Shown: positions 6,405 through 12,555 of the stretch, one piece after another
How positions within the stretch are numbered: position 1 is the first letter of the stretch
Layout: the number at the start of each line of letters is the position of its first letter
Origin: Rudanella sp.
GTDB taxonomy: Bacteria; Bacteroidota; Bacteroidia; Cytophagales; Spirosomataceae
DNA: 12,555 nt
Reading direction: 5' to 3'
Assembly (NCBI GenBank): GCA_026785985.1
Contig: JAJAYX010000773.1
Location: 1 to 12,555, forward strand
Notes under the pieces: model-generated
Database searches by the model: none
What the model was told of the DNA's origin: nothing
What the model saw: the letters and a program-made list of their open reading frames with translations, nothing else
Made by a program: the position numbers and the translations under genes

Positions 6405-7429
6405 ATTGTTCTCACTGTCTTTCCTGATGATAATCTCCCTTCTTGTGTCGGAAACAGAGATTCTTTGTTAAGTAACAAAATCAACACGAATTGTATTCCC
6501 AACGCAACAATGGCAATCGTTAGATGGATCGGCTGGGCAATGGCGGGCATTCCGAGATAAGCCAGCGTAATACCCGTCAGAATCTGTACTACGGTTAATA
6601 CGACTGCTCCATTTCCCAATACGAGTATAATGCCTTGTGTTTTCGACCGTCTAAACCGCCAGTACCAAAGCAGTTGAGTGATCACAACAATCCACGAAAA
6701 GGAGCGATGGATGGCAAACTTGATTCCTAAATTGTCTACCCATTGACCGCGACCAGTTTCGCCCAAACGGTGTGCCACATGATCCACTTCTTCCCGCACC
6801 TGCGTTCCTAAGAGGATTTGTGCCAGTAAAATAATCGTACTGATCACCAGAAACCGACTGATAACCACCCTGTTTGTGAGCGAATTATTCGCCAATAGGG
6901 TAGAATAGGAGCGGGTTGTTACGTAAAGCAACACCCCTACAATCAGTATGGCCACCAGCATATGCAGTGTAACCATCCAGGGAGATAATAGGCTTGAAAC
7001 AACTTTTGAGCCAAGCCATCCCTGAAAGCCTACCGAAATAAAGGCGGCAAAACTGAGGACCGTAGTAATCCGGTCTGTTTTGAGGAAGCGGAGGGATGAT
7101 AGGAACGTGAGGAAAATAAAGAACCCCGTCAGAACGCCCAAAAGTCGATTAACGTACTCAATCCACGTTTTGACCGGGTTAAAAAGGGTATCTCCGTAGC
7201 CACGATGACTGTATACTTCCTGGTAATTGGGCGGGAGTTGCGCCACATCTGTCGGTGGCACCCACTGCCCAAAGCACTTAGGCCAATCAGGACAGCCCAT
7301 TCCAGAGCCGGTTCCCCTAACAATTCCACCTGCCAGAATGACAAGATAGATGGTAATCACCGTTAGGAGAGCCAGGCTCCGAAACTGCTGCTCATGCCTA
7401 TACTCAATGCGGTTGGTTGAACTGATCAT
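6401..7429 (-). CDS. ctaA: Haem A synthase (CtaA/COX15 family)
   Basis: At 342 residues with eight expected helices, this enzyme oxidises the C8 methyl of haem O to make haem A. The Cys pair in the first outer loop (GMGCPDWPKC, Cys 46 and Cys 52) marks the Cys-containing bacterial class. Candidate haem ligands are His 156 (VTLHMLVA), His 241 (FAIHRSFSW) and His 302 (QPIHLTIA). The fourth position, normally His in the ExxHR motif, reads EYVNR (91-95), so Asn 94 replaces it. A loop of about 15 residues around 213-230 (EEVDHVAHRLGETGRG) is typical of the class. The start overlaps the end of coxA by 26 nt; no later Met precedes the conserved GGIVRGTGSGMG block, so the overlap is probably real. 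It is followed at once by ctaB. The call is firm despite the substitution. Confidence 0.95.
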   Translation of the reverse strand: MISSTNRIEYRHEQQFRSLALLTVITIYLVILAGGIVRGTGSGMGCPDWPKCFGQWVPPTDVAQLPPNYQEVYSHRGYGDTLFNPVKTWIEYVNRLLGVLTGFFIFLTFLSSLRFLKTDRITTVLSFAAFISVGFQGWLGSKVVSSLLSPWMVTLHMLVAILIVGVLLYVTTRSYSTLLANNSLTNRVVISRFLVISTIILLAQILLGTQVREEVDHVAHRLGETGRGQWVDNLGIKFAIHRSFSWIVVITQLLWYWRFRRSKTQGIILVLGNGAVVLTVVQILTGITLAYLGMPAIAQPIHLTIAIVALGIQFVLILLLNKESLFPTQEGRLSSGKTVRTI

Positions 7430-9287
7430 TCAGGTTTTGTGCCTCAATCTCTCTCTCTAAACCAATCAATTCATTCTCATGCGGAAGATTTGATTCAGGC
7501 GTTTGTGAATAAGGCACGTTTTGGGGGATGAAGTCATCCTTAGCACCCGGTTTGCTGTAATCGTATGGCCAACGGTAAACGGCAGGAATTTCGCCCGGCC
7601 AGTTACCGTGTTTTGGACTGACTGGTGCAGTCCACTCCAGTGTATTCGATTTCCATGGATTTTGCGGTGACCGCTTACCCCGGAACAAGCTATACGCGAA
7701 ATTGAACAGAAACAGGAATTGCGCGCTGAACGTAACAATGGCTGCTATGGTGATGAACGAGTTCAAATCAGCAAAGATGTTCTTTGTGAAATCGTAGCTC
7801 GTAAACGCATAATACCGACGGGGGAAACCAGCAATACCCGTGTAGTGCATTGGGAAAAACACAGAGTAGATTCCAATAAAGGTCAACCAAAAGTGAACAT
7901 ATCCCAATTTCTCGTTCATCAGGCGACCAAACATTTTGGGAAACCAGTGGTAAACACCCGCTAACAAACCAAACGCTGATGAAGCGCCCATTACCAAGTG
8001 GAAGTGAGCCACTACAAAATACGTGTCGTGCAACTGAATATCGAGTGCCGAGTTACCCAGAATCAAACCAGTAACCCCGCCCGAAATGAAGAATGATACT
8101 AAACCGATTGAAAACAACATAGCCGGTGTGAACCGAATATTGCCACGCCAAAGTGTTGTAATGTAGTTGAACGATTTAACGGCAGAAGGAACAGCAATAA
8201 TCAACGTTAGGAACATGAAGATTGACCCCAGGAACGGGTTCATACCTGTTACGAACATGTGGTGCGCCCAAACAATAAAGGCAAGAAAAGCAATACCCAT
8301 CATCGAGGCAATCATGGCGCGGTAGCCAAAAATAGGCTTACGGGCATTAGTTGCGATGATTTCTGAGGTGATACCCAATGCAGGCAACATCACAATGTAT
8401 ACTTCTGGGTGACCAAGGAACCAAAACAAGTGCTGGAACAGGATTGGGCTCCCACCTACGTTTGGCAGAGCCTCGCCATTGATGTAAATCTCAGACAGAT
8501 AAAAACTGGTGCCGAACGAGCGATCAAAAATTAACAGCAGTGATGCCGATAGAAGCACCGGGAAGGAGATTAGACCCAGGATTGCCGTTAGCAAAAAGGC
8601 CCAGATCGTCAGCGGTAACTTGCTAAACGACATTCCTCGTGTCCGCAGGTTAATTACTGTAGTGATGTAATTTATACCACCCAATAATTGCGAGACAATG
8701 AATAAGGCCATACTACTCAACCACAGCGTCATCCCTAATTCGGACCCCATATGCGCCTGTGGTAAAGCACTGAGCGGAGGATAAATGACCCAACCACCAG
8801 CAGCCGGACCTGTTTCCAGAAACAGTGAAAAGAACATGATCACACTGGCGACAAAAAAGAACCAGTACGAAAGCATATTCAGGAAGCCTGATGCCATGTC
8901 ACGGGCACCAATCTGCAAGGGAATCAGGAAGTTAGAGAACGTTCCGCTCAGACCAGCCGTCAATACAAAGAATACCATGATGGTTCCGTGCATCGTAATC
9001 AGGGCCAGATAGAAGTTAGGATCTAGTTTATTGGTGTCGGTGATCCAGCCCCGCAGAATTGGTTTCAGGAAACCTAATTCCATGTTTGGGAAGCCCAATT
9101 GAAGCCGGAAGATTACGGACATGCTAATGCCGATAATAGCCCAGAGGATACCTGAAATGAGGTACTGCTTGGCAATCGTTTTGTGATCTTCCGAAAAGAT
9201 GTACTTGCGCCAGAAATTATCTGGTTCGTGATGCTCGTGCTCGGCTATGTGAGCCGGAGCCGCGAGGGTAGTTTCTACAGTTGCCAT
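7404..9287 (-). CDS. coxA: Cytochrome c oxidase subunit I (A-type haem-copper oxidase)
   Basis: This 627-residue catalytic subunit reduces O2 to water and pumps protons. Metal ligands are all visible: His 100 (TMHGT) and His 430 for haem a, His 428 (VVAHFHLVMG) for haem a3, and His 293 (GHPEVY), His 342 and His 343 (WAHHMF) for CuB, with Tyr 297 as the cross-linked tyrosine. Proton path residues are also present: D-channel Asp 130 and Asn 137 (GARDMASGFLN), Glu 295 in GHPEVY, and K-channel Lys 371 (VPSAVKSFNY). This makes it an A1-type pump. The metal site near His 420-Asp 421 is kept. The N-terminus has a His/Glu-rich stretch (AEHEHHEP), and there is a long cytoplasmic C-terminal tail from about 555. 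The gap to coxB is 27 nt; the end overlaps ctaA. Confidence 0.98.
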   Translation of the reverse strand: MATVETTLAAPAHIAEHEHHEPDNFWRKYIFSEDHKTIAKQYLISGILWAIIGISMSVIFRLQLGFPNMELGFLKPILRGWITDTNKLDPNFYLALITMHGTIMVFFVLTAGLSGTFSNFLIPLQIGARDMASGFLNMLSYWFFFVASVIMFFSLFLETGPAAGGWVIYPPLSALPQAHMGSELGMTLWLSSMALFIVSQLLGGINYITTVINLRTRGMSFSKLPLTIWAFLLTAILGLISFPVLLSASLLLIFDRSFGTSFYLSEIYINGEALPNVGGSPILFQHLFWFLGHPEVYIVMLPALGITSEIIATNARKPIFGYRAMIASMMGIAFLAFIVWAHHMFVTGMNPFLGSIFMFLTLIIAVPSAVKSFNYITTLWRGNIRFTPAMLFSIGLVSFFISGGVTGLILGNSALDIQLHDTYFVVAHFHLVMGASSAFGLLAGVYHWFPKMFGRLMNEKLGYVHFWLTFIGIYSVFFPMHYTGIAGFPRRYYAFTSYDFTKNIFADLNSFITIAAIVTFSAQFLFLFNFAYSLFRGKRSPQNPWKSNTLEWTAPVSPKHGNWPGEIPAVYRWPYDYSKPGAKDDFIPQNVPYSQTPESNLPHENELIGLEREIEAQNLNDQFNQPH

Positions 9288-9314
9288 AGGTTGGTATCTG
9301 TTCGTAATTGTCGT

Positions 9315-10436
9315 TTAACGCAATGAAACACTGGCTGCTGAACCACCTTGTTCGGTGGTGGCCGTGGTACTATCAGAAGAAACTGCTGAATCAGCCGGCA
9401 GGTATTTGGCCGCTTTTACTTTTAAATTTGCCGGAATCCGGGTCGCGTATTCAGGGTAAGACGTTAACAGAGGCTTTTGTTCGGCACACCACTTTTTCCA
9501 TGAATCTTCGTCTTCAACAATTAGTCGAAGACGCATAGAAAAGTGACCCCGTCCACAAACCTCAGTACAGGCGATTTCGTAGGTGAAATCCTGGTTGTTC
9601 AGTTCATTTTTCATTTGCTCTGTGGTCTTATCAGCAACAAACCAAAAGCGGGTTGGCATGCCCGGAACGGCATCCATTTTCACACGCATGTGCGGAATAA
9701 AAACACTGTGTAATACATCACGAGCACGAATTTTCAGCGAGATCGGACGGCCAACCGGAATGTGCATTTCGGTAGTTGATGTAAAATCATCAAACGCTTT
9801 TTCATCCGAAAAATCGATCCCTACCTCATTGTTGTTGTCAATAAGTTTATAATTAAAATTACCCAACTTATTATCATCAACACCTGGGTAGCGAACAATC
9901 CAGTTGAACTGTTTTCCGACAATTTCAATCTCCTGAGCGCCTTGTGGAGCTTCCGACATAATATCACGCCATGCTCTCCAGCCGGTGAAAACCATCACAG
10001 CCATAATTACGGCTGGTACAACTGTCCAGATTAACTCCAGCTTATGGTTTTCTGGATAATAAGCAGCCTTATAATTCTTTTTCGCCTGATACTTAAAGGC
10101 AAAGTAAAAAAGAACCGTGTTAGTGAGCATAAAAGCTGCCGTAACAATGGACATTGACACCCAAAACAGGGTATCTGTCCGGCGACCGTGTGGGGAAGAG
10201 GCTTCGGGCAGAAAATACTGCGTAGCATCAATAAAAGACCAGACAGCCGCAGTAGTACCCAGCACCAGAAATACCATAAACATGGCTCCGTTGATCTTGT
10301 TACTAATGCCCGTGTAAGTAGCATCGTCATCTACTCCGTTGCTATTGACACCCCGCACTACGGCGGCCATACGAGACACTACCAGCGCGGCCAATGCCAG
10401 GAAGATTACTGCTAATAAGCCAACTATGTAAATCAT
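9315..10436 (-). CDS. coxB: Cytochrome c oxidase subunit II (CuA subunit)
   Basis: This 373-residue subunit accepts electrons from a cytochrome c domain and passes them to haem a in CoxA. The full CuA set is present: His 243 (DVLHSVFIPH) and C-T-E-V-C-x3-H-x2-M with Cys 290, Glu 292, Cys 294, His 298 and Met 301. The electron-entry region QFNWIVRYPG (176-185) and VPGMPTRFWFVA follow the family pattern. Predicted helices lie at about 1-21, 52-72, 93-115 and 134-152, so there are two more than the usual two at the N-terminus. After the CuA domain there is only a Ser/Thr/Ala-rich tail (about 345-373), with no fused cytochrome c, so this is not a caa3-type subunit II. It begins 15 nt after actF, which ties the Act complex to the oxidase. 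Confidence 0.97.
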   Translation of the reverse strand: MIYIVGLLAVIFLALAALVVSRMAAVVRGVNSNGVDDDATYTGISNKINGAMFMVFLVLGTTAAVWSFIDATQYFLPEASSPHGRRTDTLFWVSMSIVTAAFMLTNTVLFYFAFKYQAKKNYKAAYYPENHKLELIWTVVPAVIMAVMVFTGWRAWRDIMSEAPQGAQEIEIVGKQFNWIVRYPGVDDNKLGNFNYKLIDNNNEVGIDFSDEKAFDDFTSTTEMHIPVGRPISLKIRARDVLHSVFIPHMRVKMDAVPGMPTRFWFVADKTTEQMKNELNNQDFTYEIACTEVCGRGHFSMRLRLIVEDEDSWKKWCAEQKPLLTSYPEYATRIPANLKVKAAKYLPADSAVSSDSTTATTEQGGSAASVSLR

Positions 10437-10451
10437 AAGATTACGAGGATT

Positions 10452-11750
10452 TTAAATGTCGTGATGAATTGCTTCTTCAATCATCGGGTGGTTTTTTGGA
10501 TATAGATTCGCTTTTGCCAACTGAGCCGAAATAGACCACATAAATCCGCACGCAAAGATCAGAATCGTGCCAAATTCAATGGCCCCAAAACCACCATGTT
10601 CACCTACCGTACCAGGCATAATATTCGTGTAGAAGTCAAAGTAATGGCCAACAATAATGCCCCAGCAAGCAATCTTTAAAATGCCCTTAACCCGCTTGGC
10701 ATCCCTTGTCATCAGAACAAGAAACGGAAAGACAAAGTTTAGAAACAAAGTAATAAAGAAAGGGGCTTTGTATATTCCATTAAAGCCACTGAAACGTTCC
10801 CTGTAATAGATAGTCTCTTCAGGAAGATTGGCGTAATAAATCAGCATAAACTGAGAAAACCAGACATACGTCCAGAAAATGCTGAACGCAAACATGAATT
10901 TACCCAGGTCGTGCAGGTGGTTTTCGTTAACCGCTTGTAGATAACCACGTTCCTTCAGTGTTACCACCGTAAGTGTGATTACGGCTAAACCTGTAACGTG
11001 CCAGCTTGCCAGCGTATACCAGCCAAACATTGAGGAAAACCAGTGGGCATCAATCGACATCACAAAGTCCCAGGCAGCCGTTGATGAGGTCACTGCAAAC
11101 ACAACCAGAAAAGCAGTACCGAACTTAATACTCTTCTCGTGGTATTCTGTTCCTCCCCCAAGATCTTCCTTCAGGGAAAAATTACGTAATAGTCGCCACA
11201 GGCCATACCACGATGCAAAATAGAACACGATTCGAGCCAGGTAGAAAGGCGTATTCAGAAAGCCACTTTTACCGGCAATAATTGGGTCGTAGTTTTCACT
11301 TTTGGGATCATACAAATCATGGTGTGTCCAGTGGAACAAGTCATGTCCGCCTGCAAAAAACACCAGCAAAATGATTGCGCCCATGAAAGGCAGGTAAGCG
11401 GGCATAGCTTCGGGAATCCGTTTAAATACGGACGACCAGCCAGCTTGTGCCAGATAATTGTAGGACATGAAGAACATGCCAATCACGGAGACGCCAGCGA
11501 AATAGACGGCGTTCAGCCAGAGATTAGCCCACAAACGAGTTGTCCATTTAAAGGCGTGTCCGCCTTCGTTGCTAGCGGTTTGCCCCTGAACAACCTCGTG
11601 TGAATGCTCGCCAACGCCAGATGCCAGCAGAAATGAGCCGAGGGCAACGAGTGCCACACCCGCGCCAATGCCGATCAGCAACCGACGCTTCGACTCGCCC
11701 GTGAATTCATACTCTTGCTCCAGCGATGGTATTGCGTGAACAGATGCCAT
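10452..11750 (-). CDS. actF: Alternative complex III subunit F (quinol:cytochrome c oxidoreductase membrane subunit)
   Basis: A 432-residue polytopic inner-membrane protein with about ten hydrophobic segments, of the NrfD-like ActF type. Recognisable landmarks are TTRLWANLWLN (70-80), GGHDLFHWTHHD (134-145), WDFVMSIDAHWFSSMFGWY (227-245) and YVWFSQFMLIYYANLPEE (295-312). ActF sits beside ActC in the membrane core of alternative complex III, which oxidises menaquinol in place of a bc1 complex; a role in proton movement has been proposed from structures of the complex. The actC gene is not in this window but should lie upstream. Spacing is 11 nt from actE and 15 nt to coxB, so it forms the bridge between the two enzyme gene sets. 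The start region (AATCATAATCA before ATG) has no Shine-Dalgarno sequence, as is usual in this phylum. Confidence 0.95.
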   Translation of the reverse strand: MASVHAIPSLEQEYEFTGESKRRLLIGIGAGVALVALGSFLLASGVGEHSHEVVQGQTASNEGGHAFKWTTRLWANLWLNAVYFAGVSVIGMFFMSYNYLAQAGWSSVFKRIPEAMPAYLPFMGAIILLVFFAGGHDLFHWTHHDLYDPKSENYDPIIAGKSGFLNTPFYLARIVFYFASWYGLWRLLRNFSLKEDLGGGTEYHEKSIKFGTAFLVVFAVTSSTAAWDFVMSIDAHWFSSMFGWYTLASWHVTGLAVITLTVVTLKERGYLQAVNENHLHDLGKFMFAFSIFWTYVWFSQFMLIYYANLPEETIYYRERFSGFNGIYKAPFFITLFLNFVFPFLVLMTRDAKRVKGILKIACWGIIVGHYFDFYTNIMPGTVGEHGGFGAIEFGTILIFACGFMWSISAQLAKANLYPKNHPMIEEAIHHDI

Positions 11751-11761
11751 TGATTATGATT

Positions 11762-12379
11762 TTATCCTTGCTGTAATTTGTGAACGTACTGAACGATTTT
11801 CCATCGTTCTTCAGGTGTCATTTGCGAACCGTGAGGCCACATACGGCCTTTCCCGTGTGTAATGACGTGGAAAATATGCCCGTCATTCAAATTCTTGAGC
11901 GCGTCTGACGAGTAGTTAGGAACGCCCTTATATTGAGCCGCAACCAGACCATCGCCCTTGCCTCCTTCGCCATGACAATGAGTGCAGTAACGACTGTAGA
12001 GGATTTTTCCTTCTTCCAACGTTTTCTCCGTTTCTGGAATAGGATTTGTCAATAGCCGTTCGGCAATTCCAATGCTGTCTTTGGGGATATTATAAATCAT
12101 CAAGTCTGCCGACGCACTATCACCAAAGCGAGTATTGTAATTTGGACGGGCAACTGTTCCCTGAGCAGGCATCCGCATATTTAAACCCATCGGATTGACT
12201 GTGTTCGAATCAGTCTGGCGGTAAGGCTCGTAACCTACCGGCAGATACATTTGAGGGGCATACTCAATCCCGGTGCTGTCGTGTCCTTTTGAACACGAAG
12301 TATTCAAAGCTACGATACCGGCAAAGGCAAGCGTTGCTAATGTTATCTTTCGAAATACCATGTTGTCAACCATATCCAT
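11762..12379 (-). CDS. actE: Alternative complex III subunit E, monohaem cytochrome c lipoprotein
   Basis: This 205-residue protein begins with a signal sequence (hydrophobic LATLAFAGIVAL) ending in Cys 29, a probable lipidation site, although the residues before it (NTS) are a loose lipobox. The N-terminal part (EYAPQMYLPVGYEPYR, then NPMGLNMRMPAQGTVARP) is typical of ActE. A class I cytochrome c domain follows: haem attachment site CTHCH at 132-136, with Met 180 or Met 187 as the likely distal ligand. It carries electrons on the periplasmic side of the Act complex and may be the exit point toward CuA of CoxB. The ATG at 12379 shares a base with the actD stop (TAATG), which supports this start. 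In-frame ATGs at 12373 and 12361 also give a valid signal peptide. Confidence 0.94.
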   Translation of the reverse strand: MDMVDNMVFRKITLATLAFAGIVALNTSCSKGHDSTGIEYAPQMYLPVGYEPYRQTDSNTVNPMGLNMRMPAQGTVARPNYNTRFGDSASADLMIYNIPKDSIGIAERLLTNPIPETEKTLEEGKILYSRYCTHCHGEGGKGDGLVAAQYKGVPNYSSDALKNLNDGHIFHVITHGKGRMWPHGSQMTPEERWKIVQYVHKLQQG

Positions 12380-12555
12380 TAAAACTGCTTGACGTTAACT
12401 TCTGCCGCGCCGGAATCTTTCAGAATCTGCTCAATTCGTGCTTCGGCTAACTGATTTTTGCTTAGGTCAACTGCCATCGCAAACTTATTATCGGTTGTAC
12501 GCAGATCAAACATAAGAGGCTTTACACTAGGTCCGAGGCCATTCGATACAATAAA
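12379..12555 (-). CDS. actD: Alternative complex III subunit D, C-terminal part (starts outside the window)
   Basis: The open frame enters from the window edge and ends at TAA (12381-12379), giving 58 residues. The end reads FDLRTTDNKFAMAVDLSKN, then ARIEQILKDSGAAEVNV, a compact alpha/beta soluble tail. It is like the C-terminal end of ActD (DUF3341), the small subunit with a two-helix membrane hairpin whose soluble part lies in the cytoplasm. Its position immediately before actE fits the standard actABCDEF order. Only the tail is visible, so the call relies on this ending and on gene order. The stop overlaps the actE start as TAATG. Confidence 0.85.
   Translation of the reverse strand, partial: FIVSNGLGPSVKPLMFDLRTTDNKFAMAVDLSKNQLAEARIEQILKDSGAAEVNVKQF

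Noticed and set aside
1..12555. Mobile elements, CRISPR arrays, tRNA or rRNA genes, defence systems
   Set aside because: No transposase or integrase motifs, repeat-spacer patterns, terminal inverted repeats or RNA-gene-like segments were seen; gaps between genes are too short, at most about 90 nt.

Overview
The window is one stretch of an aerobic respiration locus, with every supported gene on the minus strand, so transcription runs from high to low coordinates. It suggests a Bacteroidetes (Bacteroidota) chromosome, most likely a Cytophagales / Spirosoma-like bacterium. The reasons are the alternative complex III genes directly joined to an A-type cytochrome c oxidase operon, the style of the ECF sigma / membrane anti-sigma pair, the A-rich start regions without clear Shine-Dalgarno sequences, and several TAATG stop/start couplings. 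The family-level placement is an inference from gene content.

Region 1 (12555 down to 10452) is the end of an alternative complex III (Act) operon: the C-terminus of actD (cut by the window edge), the monohaem cytochrome c lipoprotein actE, and the polytopic quinol-oxidising subunit actF. Region 2 (10436 down to 3731) is a complete oxidase set: coxB (CuA subunit II), coxA (subunit I), ctaA (haem A synthase), ctaB (haem O synthase), two consecutive subunit III genes, and a small subunit IV. Region 3 (3729 down to 1844) holds assembly and accessory genes: a Sco-type copper chaperone, a DUF420/CtaM-like membrane protein, a small exported CxxC membrane protein of unknown role, and a DUF983 zinc-ribbon membrane protein. 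Genes are 1 to 38 nt apart or overlap, and the run ends in an intrinsic terminator at about 1832-1854. This fits one long transcript whose promoter lies outside the window.

Region 4 (1752 down to 1) is a separate regulatory cassette: an ECF sigma factor, an overlapping single-pass membrane protein that is probably its anti-sigma factor, and the start of a secreted protein of unknown function coupled by TAATG.

Together, the Act complex oxidises menaquinol and passes electrons through its cytochromes to CuA of CoxB and then to haem a and the haem a3-CuB site of CoxA. CtaA and CtaB make the haem, while Sco and possibly the CtaM-like, CxxC and DUF983 proteins help to load cofactors. The layout is largely known for the phylum, and I see no exotic new system. 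The points most worth a second look are an Asn in place of a haem-ligand His in CtaA, altered acidic residues in CtaB, the uncharacterised CxxC protein beside DUF983, the absence of a CtaG/Cox11 gene, and the tandem subunit III genes.
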